Assembly (NCBI RefSeq): GCF_001411805.1
Contig: NZ_CP007213.1
Span: 372,001-436,000 of the forward strand
DNA from: Burkholderia plantarii
GTDB taxonomy: Bacteria; Pseudomonadota; Gammaproteobacteria; Burkholderiales; Burkholderiaceae
Length of the DNA stretch: 64,000 nucleotides
Direction: 5' to 3'
This document shows, piece by piece, positions 42,639 through 52,398 of this stretch. Position numbers and translations under genes: made by a program. Within the stretch, counting starts at the first letter, position 1, and each line of letters starts with the position of its first letter. The notes below the pieces were generated by a model. The model made no database searches. It was given only the letters and a program-made list of their open reading frames with translations, and was not told where the DNA came from.

Positions 42639-45600
42639 ATGAACAGCCTGAAGACCTGGGCGCGCTCCCGGTGGTTCGCGGTGGCGCTCGGCCTCGCGCT
42701 GATCGCCGTGCTGATCTGGCTCGGCGGCCCCTACCTCGGCATCGGCGATCACCAGCCGCTCGCCGGCGCCGCCGCGCGGCTCGCGCTGATCCTCGCGATC
42801 GTGCTGGCGTGGCTGGCGGTCGAGCAGCTGCTGCAATGGCGTGCGCGCCAAAAGACGGCGCGGCTGTCCGGCGAGCTGGCCGGGCAGGAGGCGCGGCTCG
42901 CGGCCGGCGAGCCCGGCGACGCCGAACGCGCGCAGCTGCGGCAGCGCTTTCGCGAGGCGATCGACACGCTGCGCCGCACGCGCCGCAACGGCCGCAACCT
43001 CTACGCGCTGCCGTGGTACGTGGTGATCGGGCCGCCCGGCTCGGGCAAGAGCACGCTGCTGCAGAACTCGGGGCTCGACTTCCCGCTGTCCGAGCGCTTC
43101 GGCAGCCAGGCGCTGCGCGGCATCGGCGGCACGCGCGACTGCGACTGGTGGTTCACCGACGAGGCCGTGTTCCTCGACACGGCCGGCCGCTACACCACCC
43201 AGGATTCCGACGCGGCGGCCGACGCGTCGGCGTGGCAGGCGTTCCTCGCGCTGCTGCGCCGCTACCGCCGGCGCCGGCCGCTGAACGGCGTGATCGTGAC
43301 GATCAGCGTGTCGGACCTGCTCGGCTTCGACGACGCGCAGCGCCAGCAGCACATCCGCGCCGTGCGGCGGCGCCTCGACGAGCTGACGCAGCACCTGAAG
43401 GTGGCCGTGCCGGTCTACCTGATGTTCACGAAATGCGATCTGGTGGCCGGCTTCGGCGAGTTCTTCGACGATCTCGGCCCCGAGCTGCGCGCGCAGGTGT
43501 GGGGCACCACGTTCCCGCTCGCGGCCAGCCTCGACGGCAGCGCCTGCGGCCGCTTCGCCGGCGAGTACGACCTGCTGCTGGAGCGGCTCGGCACGCGCCT
43601 GATCGAGCGGCTGCACGCCGAGCGCGATCGCGGCCGGCGCGCGGCGGTGCTGGGCTTCCCGCAGCAGCTCGGCGCGTTTCGCGAGATCGCGCGGCAGTTC
43701 GTGGAGGGCACCTTCGGGCGCAACGAATACGGCACGCCGCCGCTGCTGCGCGGCGCCTACCTGACCTCGGGCACCCAGGAGGGCGCGCCGATCGACCGGA
43801 TGCTGAGCGCCGTGGCGCGCACCTTCGGCGTGGACGCGGCGCGCGTGCAGCCGGGCAACACGCAGCGGCGCACCTACTTCGTCGAGCGGCTGCTCAAGGA
43901 CGTGCTGTTCCGCGAATCGGGGCTGGCCGGCACCGATCCGCGGCTCGAACGGCGCAAGCGGCTGCTGCAGATCGGCGCCTATGCGGGCATCGCGCTGTTC
44001 ACGGTGCTGATGGTGGCCGGCTTCGCGACCAGCTACGCGCGCAACCGCGCCTACGTGGCCGAGGTGCAGGCGACGCTGACGGATCTGCCCGGCGCCGAAA
44101 CGCTCGCCGGCGTACCCGACATCCGCACGTATTTCGCGCGCGCGCTGGCGCGGCTCGAGGTGATCGCCGGCACGCTCGACTCGGCCGGCCGCTATCGCGA
44201 TCACGTGCCGCTGCCGATGCGCTTCGGCCTGTTCCAGGGCCGCGCGCTGACGGCACGGGCGCACGACGCCTACCTGCGCGAACTCGACGGCACGCTGCTG
44301 CCCGGCGTGGGCGCGCGGTTCCGCGACGGGCTCGGCGCCAGCGCGAACGATCCGCAGGCGCTCTACGACTACCTGAAGGGCTATCTGATGCTGGGCCTGC
44401 CGCAGCATCTGGACGCGAGCGAACTGGCCGCGCTGGCGCGCCTCGAATGGCAGCGCCTGTTTCCCGACGATCCGGCGATCCGCGCCGCGCTCGACCGGCA
44501 CTTCTCGGCGCGCCTGCGCGATACGCCCGCGCCGCGCGCGCTCACGCTCGACGGTGCACTGATCGACCAGGCGCGCGCCACGCTGAAGACGGCCGATCTC
44601 GCCACGCTGATCTACGGCAGCGTGAAGCTCGACGCCGATCGCTCGGGCGTCTCGCCGCTGCGCCTCGACGCGGCGCTCGGGCTGCTCGGCGACGTGTTCC
44701 GCCGCCGCAGCGGCACGCCGCTCGCGCAGCCGCTGCCGGTGCTGTTCACGCGGCCGGTTTTCGCCTACGAGGCCACGGGCGGCCTCGACCGCGCGGTGGA
44801 CGGCTTCGTCAGGGACTACTGGGTGTTCGACACCGGCCGCGTCGATCCGCTCGCGCGCTCGCGCTACGCGCAGCAGGTGCTGGCGCTCTACGAGCAGGAC
44901 TACATCCGCAACTGGGACGCGCTGCTGTCCGACCTGCAGCTGCAGCCGGTGGCGAACCTGCGCGACGCGAGCACGGTGGCCGCGAAGCTGTCCGGGCCGA
45001 GTTCGCCGCTCAAGGCGCTGCTGAATCTCGTGCGCGACAACACCAGCGACCTGCTGCGCGGCCAGAACGGCGCGGCGGCATCGGGCGCGGTGGCCGATGC
45101 CGACCCGGCCGCTCAGCAGGCGAAGACGGTCGGCGAGAACCTGGCCGCGCGGCGCGCGCTGAACACGAAGCTCGCCGGCGAACTGCGCACCGCCGGCGCG
45201 CCGCTGCCCTACGGCGTGACGCTGGCCGGCCGCAACGCGAACGCATCGGAGGGCGCCGCGCCTGGCGCCGCGATCGAGCAGCACTTCGCGGCGATCGACG
45301 CGCTGAGCGTCGGCACGCCCGGCGCCACGCCGCTCGATCACACGATCGGCGTGCTCGACCAGCTCGGCAAGACGCTCCTGACGATGAACGACCTGAGCGA
45401 CCCCGCCGCGCAGAACAATCCCGCGCTGCTGTCGGCGCGGCAGGAGGCGCAGCAGCTGCCGCCGCAGGTGGCGGGGCTGATCTCGGGCCTGACCGGCAAG
45501 AGCGCCGACCTGGTGGCGAGCGGCGGCAGCGCCGCGCTGGCCGAGCAGTTCCGCGCGGCGGCCGGCAACGACTGCGCGAACTTCGTCGATGGCCGCTATC

Positions 45601-46220
45601 CGTTCGCGGCGGGCGGCGCGTCGGACATCCCGCTGCAGAACTTCGCCGAGCTGTTCGGCGGCGGCGGGCGCTTCGACGGCTTCTTCAAGAGCACGCTGGC
45701 CGCGCGTGTCGATACCGGCGCGAGCAGCTGGCGCTGGAAGCCGGACCTGCCGTCCGGGCCGGCCGGCGTGCTGGCCGGCGCGCAGCTCGCCGACCGGATC
45801 CGGCAGGACTATTTCGGCGACGCCGCGCAGCCGCACGTCGGCTTCACGCTGCTCGCGCCGCAGTTCGACACGGCGGTCGCGCGCGTGGTGGTGGAGGTGG
45901 ACGGGCAGAAGTACGAGTTCGCCGCGAACGGCGCGAGCGCCGCGTCGAGCGCGATGACGTGGCCCGGGCCGCAGCCGGGGCACGTGGTGATCAGCGCGTT
46001 CGACGGCGCGAATCATCCGCTCGGCACGCCCTACAGGTTCGACGGCGACTGGGCGCTGTTCCATGCGCTCGACGCGGGGCGGCTGCAGAAGCAGGGCGAG
46101 CTGCGCTTCGTGGCGAGCTTCGATTTCGGCGGTCACGCGGTGAAGCTGCCGATCCAGCCGGCCAGCCTGCGCAATCCGTTCGCCGACGACGCCGTGCGGC
46201 GCTTCAGGTGCCCGCGATGA
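42639..46220 (+). CDS. tssM: T6SS membrane protein TssM (IcmF)
   Basis: A 1193-residue inner-membrane component, full length. Two N-terminal helices (WFAVALGLALIAVLIWLGG and LALILAIVLAWLAVEQLL) are followed by a cytoplasmic GTPase-like domain with an intact Walker A (GPPGSGKST, residues about 131-139). A third helix follows near residue 450 (IALFTVLMVAGFATSYA) and then a large periplasmic part ending in the beta domain that contacts TssJ. No tssJ lipoprotein gene is visible in the window. It overlaps tagF by 4 bases. Confidence 0.97.
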   Translation: MNSLKTWARSRWFAVALGLALIAVLIWLGGPYLGIGDHQPLAGAAARLALILAIVLAWLAVEQLLQWRARQKTARLSGELAGQEARLAAGEPGDAERAQLRQRFREAIDTLRRTRRNGRNLYALPWYVVIGPPGSGKSTLLQNSGLDFPLSERFGSQALRGIGGTRDCDWWFTDEAVFLDTAGRYTTQDSDAAADASAWQAFLALLRRYRRRRPLNGVIVTISVSDLLGFDDAQRQQHIRAVRRRLDELTQHLKVAVPVYLMFTKCDLVAGFGEFFDDLGPELRAQVWGTTFPLAASLDGSACGRFAGEYDLLLERLGTRLIERLHAERDRGRRAAVLGFPQQLGAFREIARQFVEGTFGRNEYGTPPLLRGAYLTSGTQEGAPIDRMLSAVARTFGVDAARVQPGNTQRRTYFVERLLKDVLFRESGLAGTDPRLERRKRLLQIGAYAGIALFTVLMVAGFATSYARNRAYVAEVQATLTDLPGAETLAGVPDIRTYFARALARLEVIAGTLDSAGRYRDHVPLPMRFGLFQGRALTARAHDAYLRELDGTLLPGVGARFRDGLGASANDPQALYDYLKGYLMLGLPQHLDASELAALARLEWQRLFPDDPAIRAALDRHFSARLRDTPAPRALTLDGALIDQARATLKTADLATLIYGSVKLDADRSGVSPLRLDAALGLLGDVFRRRSGTPLAQPLPVLFTRPVFAYEATGGLDRAVDGFVRDYWVFDTGRVDPLARSRYAQQVLALYEQDYIRNWDALLSDLQLQPVANLRDASTVAAKLSGPSSPLKALLNLVRDNTSDLLRGQNGAAASGAVADADPAAQQAKTVGENLAARRALNTKLAGELRTAGAPLPYGVTLAGRNANASEGAAPGAAIEQHFAAIDALSVGTPGATPLDHTIGVLDQLGKTLLTMNDLSDPAAQNNPALLSARQEAQQLPPQVAGLISGLTGKSADLVASGGSAALAEQFRAAAGNDCANFVDGRYPFAAGGASDIPLQNFAELFGGGGRFDGFFKSTLAARVDTGASSWRWKPDLPSGPAGVLAGAQLADRIRQDYFGDAAQPHVGFTLLAPQFDTAVARVVVEVDGQKYEFAANGASAASSAMTWPGPQPGHVVISAFDGANHPLGTPYRFDGDWALFHALDAGRLQKQGELRFVASFDFGGHAVKLPIQPASLRNPFADDAVRRFRCPR

Positions 46221-48304
46221 GCGGCGGCGTGGGTTTCCACGGCAAGCTGCCGGGCGCCGGCGATTTCGTGAAGCGGCGGCTGCCGGCCGATTTCATCGAG
46301 GGCTGGGATCGGCATTTCCAGCGCGCGATGGAGACCGGCCGGCGCGAGCTGGGCGAGCGCTGGGCGCAGGCGTGGCGCGACGGGCCGGCCTGGCGCTTCG
46401 TGCTGCCGCCGCAGGTGTGCGGCCGCGGCGCCTGGTGCGGGCTGGTGGGGCCGGCGCTCGACCGGCTCGGCCGCGCGTTCCCGATGGTGCTCGCCGCGCC
46501 CTGCACCGGCGACGTCGCGCGGATCCTCGGCAACGCGGCGTGGTTCGACGCGCTCGAGCGCGTCTATCGCGGCGCGCAGGCCGACGCGGCCAGCGTCGAG
46601 ACGTTCGACGCGCGCGTGGCCGCGCTGCCGCCGCCGCTGGCGGGCGGGGCCGATCTGTCGGCGCGCTGGCGCGCGCTGCCCTGGGATGAAGGGCAATGGC
46701 GGCTCGACATGCCGGGCGCGGCGGCCGCCGGCGTGATGCTGGTCGAGGCGTGGCGGCAGCTTTGCCTGCGGCCCGGGCCGTGGTGCCTGTGGTGGACGGC
46801 TGGTGCGACGCGCCTGCTCGCGACGCGCGGGCTGCCGCGCAGCCATGCGGCGTTGCTGGAGCCGGCGGGGCTGGCTGGTGCCGCTCGGGATGGTGATCTC
46901 GCCGACCTGTTCGCGGGCGGTGATTCACGTGCGTCGGCTTCGGTCGATGTCCAGGCGGATACGATTCGCGCGGATGGGATCGGTGGCGAGGCGGGCGCTA
47001 GCGGTATGGCGGCGAGGGTTGCGAACGGCGGTCGGCTCGCGGATGTCGTCGCGCATGCCTCGGCCCCGGTCGATGCCGCGGCGGCCACGATTCGCGCCGA
47101 TTGGCTCGATGGCGAGGCGAGCGCTGGCGGCACGGCGAAGGCGGTTGCGAGTGGCGGCCGGATCGAGACGAATATGGATTCGCGTTTGTCGGCCCTGGTC
47201 GATGCCATGGCGGCCACGATTCGCGCCGGTTGGCTCGGCGGCGAAGCGGGCGCTGACGACATGGCGAAAGAGGTTGCGAACGGCGATCGGCCCGCGAGCA
47301 TCGTTGCGCATGCCTCGGCCCCGGTCGATGCCGCGGCGGCCACGATTCGCGCCGATTGGCTCGATGGCGAGGCGAACGCTGGCGGCACGGCGAAGGCGGT
47401 TGCGAACGGCGCCCTGTTCACCGATATCGATCCGCATGCGTCGAAGCCGGCCCCGACCGCCACCGAAGCGGCCACGATTCACGCCGATTGGCTCGACGAC
47501 GAAGCGGGCATCGACGGCACGGCCACGGATGCCGGCAACGGCGGCCCGCCCGCCGGTCGCCTGCACGCCGCGTTGCCGTCATCGGCATCGAGCCTGGGCG
47601 AACACCGCCCGCATTCGACCGCGATGCCCGCGTCCGCCGATCCACGTGCCCCGGCCGTCCACGACGAATCAGCCTGCGCGCTGTGGCTCGACCACGGCCG
47701 CACGCTGGTACTGAGCGCCGACGACGACGCGTTCGACACAACGTCAGCCCCCGCCGCGACCCGCATCGCCGCGCGCGCGATCCGCGCGACCGCCGCCGCG
47801 CACGCGACCGATCCCGCCGGCCTGCCCGGCGCGCTGCTCACGCTGCACGCCCGGCTGCGCGCCACCGCCCGCGCTACCACGCCGCCCGAAAACGGCGCGG
47901 CCCTGGTCGCCCGTTTCAGCGGCGCTTCCGTCCACCTCCTGCGCTTCGGCGCAGCCGCCGTCTGGCACTGGCGGCGCGGCGTGCTGCAAGCACCGTTCGT
48001 CGAGCGCACGGCCGGCGCCGGCGGCGAATTCGACGATCTGCTGTTCGGCGACGCATGGCTCGCGATGCCCGGCATCGGCTCGGCCGGCGAGCCCGACCGA
48101 GACGCGGCCACGCTTCACCTCGAAGCCGGCGACCGCGTGCTGCTGCTCGCCACGCGCGCGCTGCTGGGCCTGCCGCGCGAGTGCCTCGCCGATGCGCTCG
48201 CGCTGCCGACCTGCGACGACGCCAGCGCCCACCTTGCGCGGCGTGCCGGCCTCGCCGCGCCATCCGCCCACTGGCCGCTCGCGGTCCTCGGAGTCCATGC
48301 ATGA
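46217..48304 (+). CDS. tagF: TagF fused to a degenerate PP2C-like domain
   Basis: A 695-residue fusion. Residues 1-220 are TagF (VGFHGKLPGAGDFVKRRLP, GPAWRFVLPPQVCG), a post-translational repressor of T6SS assembly. Residues about 238-450 are five imperfect 42-residue repeats. Residues about 475-695 follow the PP2C strand order of the neighbouring PppA (LLRFGAAAVWHWRRG against LCGWVGDSRVYVHEEG; GDRVLLLATRALLGLP against VQFLLCSDGINKELS) but lack the metal-binding Asp residues, so the domain is probably inactive. TagF-PppA fusions are known in other bacteria; here the fused phosphatase is dead and a separate intact PppA follows with a 4-base overlap. Confidence 0.85.
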   Translation: MSGGVGFHGKLPGAGDFVKRRLPADFIEGWDRHFQRAMETGRRELGERWAQAWRDGPAWRFVLPPQVCGRGAWCGLVGPALDRLGRAFPMVLAAPCTGDVARILGNAAWFDALERVYRGAQADAASVETFDARVAALPPPLAGGADLSARWRALPWDEGQWRLDMPGAAAAGVMLVEAWRQLCLRPGPWCLWWTAGATRLLATRGLPRSHAALLEPAGLAGAARDGDLADLFAGGDSRASASVDVQADTIRADGIGGEAGASGMAARVANGGRLADVVAHASAPVDAAAATIRADWLDGEASAGGTAKAVASGGRIETNMDSRLSALVDAMAATIRAGWLGGEAGADDMAKEVANGDRPASIVAHASAPVDAAAATIRADWLDGEANAGGTAKAVANGALFTDIDPHASKPAPTATEAATIHADWLDDEAGIDGTATDAGNGGPPAGRLHAALPSSASSLGEHRPHSTAMPASADPRAPAVHDESACALWLDHGRTLVLSADDDAFDTTSAPAATRIAARAIRATAAAHATDPAGLPGALLTLHARLRATARATTPPENGAALVARFSGASVHLLRFGAAAVWHWRRGVLQAPFVERTAGAGGEFDDLLFGDAWLAMPGIGSAGEPDRDAATLHLEAGDRVLLLATRALLGLPRECLADALALPTCDDASAHLARRAGLAAPSAHWPLAVLGVHA
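46931..47566 (+). repeat. five imperfect repeats of about 126 bp in tagF
   Basis: Copies begin near 46931, 47057, 47186, 47312 and 47438 (spacing 126, 129, 126, 126). Each encodes a version of AATIRADWLDGEA followed by GGTAKAVANG. Copies 2 and 4 are nearly identical to each other, which points to recent duplication or conversion. Confidence 0.85.
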
Positions 48305-49029
48305 ACACGCGCTGCCGCTCCGCCGGCCACACCGAGACGGGCAAGGTGCGCCGTCGCAACGAAGACGCGATCCTGGTGCGCGACGACCTCGGCCTGTGGG
48401 CCGTGGCCGACGGGCTCGGCGGCCACGCGGCCGGCGATGTCGCCAGCGCGCTGATCGTCGAGCGGCTCGGCGCGCTGACGCGCGATGGCGACGTCCACGC
48501 GTTCGCCGTCGCGATCGAGGAATGCCTGCAGCAGGTGAACACCGAGCTGCGCGACGCCGCGCGCGCCCGGCAGGTGGACGTGATCGGCTCGACCGTCGCG
48601 CTGGTGGTCCACGATCCGGCCTTCGTGCTGTGCGGCTGGGTGGGCGACAGCCGCGTCTACGTCCACGAGGAAGGGCGCCTCGCGCAGCTCACGCGCGACC
48701 ACGTCCACGGCCAGCCCGTCGACGTCACGCACTACGGCTTCAACGGCACGCCGCCGCCGGCGCCCGGTGCGGGCGTGCTGACGCGCGCGGTGGGCGTGGA
48801 GGACGCGCTGTTCCTCGACTGGGCCGTGGCCGGCAGCCGGCCCGGCGTGCAGTTCCTGCTCTGCTCGGACGGCATCAACAAGGAACTGAGCGATGCCGAG
48901 CTGGCCGACGCGTTCCGGCGGCAGCCGGCCGAACCCCGGCAGCTGGTGGACCACCTGTTCGAACTGTCGCTCGCGCGCCGTGCGCGCGACAACCTCTCGG
49001 CCGTGATCGTGCGGCTCGAGGCTCCCTGA
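48301..49029 (+). CDS. pppA: PP2C-family Ser/Thr phosphatase PppA
   Basis: A 242-residue cytosolic phosphatase that reverses PpkA phosphorylation and so turns the T6SS off. All metal-site motifs are present: RRRNEDA near residue 19, VADGLGGH near 36, GWVGDSRVYV near 115, LLCSDGINKEL near 185 and RARDNLSAVIV at the C terminus. It overlaps tagF by 4 bases and is followed after 10 bases by the kinase gene. Confidence 0.95.
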   Translation: MNTRCRSAGHTETGKVRRRNEDAILVRDDLGLWAVADGLGGHAAGDVASALIVERLGALTRDGDVHAFAVAIEECLQQVNTELRDAARARQVDVIGSTVALVVHDPAFVLCGWVGDSRVYVHEEGRLAQLTRDHVHGQPVDVTHYGFNGTPPPAPGAGVLTRAVGVEDALFLDWAVAGSRPGVQFLLCSDGINKELSDAELADAFRRQPAEPRQLVDHLFELSLARRARDNLSAVIVRLEAP

Positions 49030-49039
49030 GCGCTTCCCG

Positions 49040-51901
49040 ATGAATGATCCCCACGCACTTCCGAACGCGGGCCGCCTGCGCTGGCGGCGGCTCCTGGCCG
49101 GCGTCGAGCGCCGCCTCGCCGACCGTCTCGCACGCGGTTCCGCACGGCGCCCCTCGCGCGGCCCGCAACCGGCCCGCCGCGGCCCGCCGAGCCCGGCCGC
49201 CGCCACGACGAGCCGCACCGCGCACGCGGCGACCGCCCACGGCGACCTGACGCTCGTGCAGGTCGGGCGGCCCGGCGTGAACGACGCCACGGCGCGGTCC
49301 GCCGCGCACACCGCATCGGCCGACGACGACGCCACCGTGGTGGTGCGCCCGCTCGCGCGCATCGGGGGAGGCGGCACGCGGTCCGACAGCCTGAGCCGCG
49401 AGAGCTGGCGGCGCATCGCCAGCGCCCAGGGCGGCGACCACGCCACGGTCGGCACGCTGCTCAAGGGCCGCTTCCTGCTCGAACGCGAGCTGGGGCGCGG
49501 CGGCATGGGCGTGGTCTACCTCGCGCGCGACGAGCGCAAGGTGGAGGCGCGCGACCGCGATCCGTACCTGGCCGTGAAGGTGCTCAACGACGAGTTCCGG
49601 CGCCACCCGGATTCGCTGATCGCGTTGCAGCGCGAGGCGCGGCGCGCGCAGAAGCTGGCCGACGACCATATCGTCCACGTCTACGATTTCGACAAGGACG
49701 GCACGATCGTCTTCATGACGATGGAGTACATCGACGGCACCGACCTGCGCACGCTGATTCGCGAGCGTCCGTCGGGGATGCCGCTGCGCGAGGCGTGGCC
49801 GCTCATCGACGGGATGGCGCGCGCGTTGCAGCGCGCGCACGCGAGCGGCATCGTGCATTCCGACTTCAAGCCCGGCAACGTGATGGTCACGCGCGACGGC
49901 GTGCCGAAGGTGTTCGACTTCGGCATCGCGCGCGCCGGCAACGCGCGCGCCGGCGCGGCCGGCGAGCAGACCGTGTTCGACGCCGGCACGCTCGGCGCGC
50001 TGACGCCGGCCTACGCGAGCCTGGAGATGATCCAGGGCGCCGATCCGGCGGTGCGCGACGACGTCTACGCGCTCGGCTGCGTGATCTTCGAGCTGCTGAC
50101 CGGCCATCATCCGTTCGAGCGCCACAGCGCCGAGGTGGCGCTGGCGAGCGGCGCGCTGCCGCCGGCCGTGCCGGGGCTGCCGCGCCGCCAGTACCGCGCG
50201 CTCTGCGAGGCGGTGGCGTTTCGCGGCGAGCATCGGCTGCAGACTATCGGCGCGCTGGTCGAGGGGCTGCGCCCGCGCCGCCGCGGCGAGCGGCTCGCGC
50301 CGTATTTCGCCGGCCTGCTGGTCGCGGCCGTGGTGGCGGCCGGCGGCTTCGCGCTGCACGGCCACCACCGCCAGCGCGAGCTCGACCTCGCCATCGCGCG
50401 CTTCGCCGACGGCGACGCGCACCGCTATGCCAACGAGGTCCAGGCGCAGGCCGCGCTCGACGCGCTCGGCAGCGACGCGCGCGAACGGCTGGTGCTGGCG
50501 CGCAGCGACGTGATATTGCATTTCCTTTCGCAGCGGCTCGACGCGTACTGGAGCCCGCCGCTCGGCCGCTTCGACTACGCGGCCGTGCAGCGCGTGTTCG
50601 CGATGCGCGAGCGGCTCAAGCTGTTCTCGCCCGCGTTCGACGCGCGCCGCCAGCAGATCGAGGACGAGCGCACCGACATGCTCGCGCGGCTCGGCGGCGC
50701 GCTCGACGAAGCGGTCGATCGCGACGCGCTGTTCGAGGATTTGCCCGGCAGCGCGGCCGACGTCCTGCAGCGGATCCGTCTGCTCGATCCCGGCAGCGCG
50801 CTGCTGCGCGGCACGCGGCTCGAACTGAAGTACGACGCGGCGATCGGCCAGTCGATCGATCTCGGCAAGTACGACGAGGCGCGCGCGCGGATCGCGCTCG
50901 GCCTGCAGCTGTTTCCCGAGTCGGCGCGGCTGCGGCGGCGCCGCGACCAGCTCGCGGCCGAGATCGCCTCGGCCGCCGCGCGGCCGGCCCGGCCGGCCAG
51001 CGCGATGAGCGCCGCCGACGCGCGCCGCGCGCTGACCGTGCTGGCCGCCAGCCCCTCCACCAGCAAGCCCTGGCTCGACGGCGTGGCGAGCGCGATGGCC
51101 GCGCTGCAGGGCGACGACGCGCCCGAGACCGGCAAGGCCGTCGAGACGCTGGCCGACGGCATCGTCGCGGCGGCCGCGCAGGTCGGCGATCCGGGGCTCG
51201 CGCACCAGTACCTCGATCTGGTGGAGGTCGGCCTGCGCTACGCGCCGCACTCGCCGGGGCTCGCCGAGCAGCGCGACCGGATGCTGATGCTGTTGCAGCA
51301 GCAGCGGATCGACCAGCAGATCGCGAGCGACGATCCGGCCGCGCAGGTCGAGGCGCTGCGCCTGGCCGCCTCGGCCGGCGACGGGCCGCGCGCGCTCGCG
51401 GCACTGAACCGGCTGCGCGCGTTGCAGCCCGGCAGCGCGGTGCTGACCGGCGCGGGGCCGCAGTTCGTGGCCACCGCCTACCTCGGCGACGCGCGCGCGC
51501 TGGCGCGGCGCGGCAAGCTGGCCGAGGCGGCGAGCCTCGTCTCGCAGGGCGCCGACGCGGTGCAGGGCGACGCGCGCCTCGGCGCCGCCGCGCAGCGCTA
51601 CCTCGTGGCGGCGGCGATCCTGGCGGCGCGCGGCCGGCCGATCGCCGATCCCGACTTCCAGGACCTGCGCGCGCGCTACTCGGCGGCGCAGTCCGCCGAT
51701 CCGGCCGGCATGCAGCAGCTCGAACGCGATCTCGGCGCGAGCACGCCGCTGCCGCCGGGCGGCCTTGGTGCCGTGCTGGATCAGTTGCGCGCGACGGCCG
51801 GAGCTGCGTCCGGGGCCGATGCGGGCAACGGCGCGGACGGCAGCGACGGCACGGACGGCACCGCCGGCGGTGAGCCTCGCGTGGTGGGTAGCGGCGGATG
51901 A
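49040..51901 (+). CDS. ppkA: membrane Ser/Thr protein kinase PpkA
   Basis: A 953-residue kinase. A low-complexity N-terminal region of about 140 residues is followed by a kinase domain: Gly-rich loop LGRGGMGVVYLA, catalytic Lys in LAVKVLND, catalytic loop HSDFKPGNVMV (Ser where most have Arg in HRD), and DFG in VFDFGIAR. A single transmembrane helix (YFAGLLVAAVVAAGGFAL) lies near residue 425, and a large periplasmic, helical TPR-like region reaches the C terminus. The topology suits sensing envelope damage and phosphorylating TagH. It overlaps the next gene by 4 bases. Confidence 0.93.
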   Translation: MNDPHALPNAGRLRWRRLLAGVERRLADRLARGSARRPSRGPQPARRGPPSPAAATTSRTAHAATAHGDLTLVQVGRPGVNDATARSAAHTASADDDATVVVRPLARIGGGGTRSDSLSRESWRRIASAQGGDHATVGTLLKGRFLLERELGRGGMGVVYLARDERKVEARDRDPYLAVKVLNDEFRRHPDSLIALQREARRAQKLADDHIVHVYDFDKDGTIVFMTMEYIDGTDLRTLIRERPSGMPLREAWPLIDGMARALQRAHASGIVHSDFKPGNVMVTRDGVPKVFDFGIARAGNARAGAAGEQTVFDAGTLGALTPAYASLEMIQGADPAVRDDVYALGCVIFELLTGHHPFERHSAEVALASGALPPAVPGLPRRQYRALCEAVAFRGEHRLQTIGALVEGLRPRRRGERLAPYFAGLLVAAVVAAGGFALHGHHRQRELDLAIARFADGDAHRYANEVQAQAALDALGSDARERLVLARSDVILHFLSQRLDAYWSPPLGRFDYAAVQRVFAMRERLKLFSPAFDARRQQIEDERTDMLARLGGALDEAVDRDALFEDLPGSAADVLQRIRLLDPGSALLRGTRLELKYDAAIGQSIDLGKYDEARARIALGLQLFPESARLRRRRDQLAAEIASAAARPARPASAMSAADARRALTVLAASPSTSKPWLDGVASAMAALQGDDAPETGKAVETLADGIVAAAAQVGDPGLAHQYLDLVEVGLRYAPHSPGLAEQRDRMLMLLQQQRIDQQIASDDPAAQVEALRLAASAGDGPRALAALNRLRALQPGSAVLTGAGPQFVATAYLGDARALARRGKLAEAASLVSQGADAVQGDARLGAAAQRYLVAAAILAARGRPIADPDFQDLRARYSAAQSADPAGMQQLERDLGASTPLPPGGLGAVLDQLRATAGAASGADAGNGADGSDGTDGTAGGEPRVVGSGG

Positions 51902-52362
51902 GCGACGCAATCCGGCAACGCATGAACCGAAACGCAAGAACCAACCACGAGCACGCCGCGCCAGGGCGGGCTTGCGCCGTCGCGACGGCGCGCGCGGCCG
52001 ATGACGAGGGAACGGCAATGAGCTTACGCGAGCAGCAGGCCAACGACGCATTGCGCGGGCTTGACGAGATGCACCGATCGGGCCGGCTCGATCGCGATGC
52101 CTACCGGCGGCGCCGCCGCGCGCTGCTCGAAGCGCTTGGCGACACGTCGGGCGTGACGGAGCGCGATACGGTACGGCGTGGTCTGCACGGGGCCGGGACC
52201 GAACGCCACCGCGACGGCGATGGCATGGATGGCATGCAGGCGGCACGGGCCGTGCGCGACGACGTGGGCGGCGGGGGCGCGCGCCTGATGACCTGCCTTT
52301 GCGTATTGCTCGGCATGGCGGCGGGGGCCGCCGCCGTCTGCTGGTTCATGATGATGAGCTGA
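51898..52362 (+). CDS. small C-terminal-anchored protein with SHOCT-like motif
   Basis: A 154-residue protein of unknown function. A charged segment LRGLDEMHRSGRLDRDAYRR resembles the short SHOCT motif, and a hydrophobic C-terminal helix (LMTCLCVLLGMAAGAAAVCW) suggests a tail anchor in the inner membrane. The first ATG overlaps the ppkA stop by 4 bases; an internal ATG at 52018 starting SLREQQANDAL would give 114 residues and may be the real start. As last gene of the T6SS transcript it may help the kinase. Confidence 0.6.
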   Translation: MSDAIRQRMNRNARTNHEHAAPGRACAVATARAADDEGTAMSLREQQANDALRGLDEMHRSGRLDRDAYRRRRRALLEALGDTSGVTERDTVRRGLHGAGTERHRDGDGMDGMQAARAVRDDVGGGGARLMTCLCVLLGMAAGAAAVCWFMMMS

Positions 52363-52398
52363 GCCGAACGCGCTCCCCTCGGCCGGCCGCGATCGGCG

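Noticed and set aside
42441-46136. A 1231-codon minus-strand open frame opposite tssM
   Set aside because: Shadow of the conserved tssM frame caused by high GC; composition is not protein-like.
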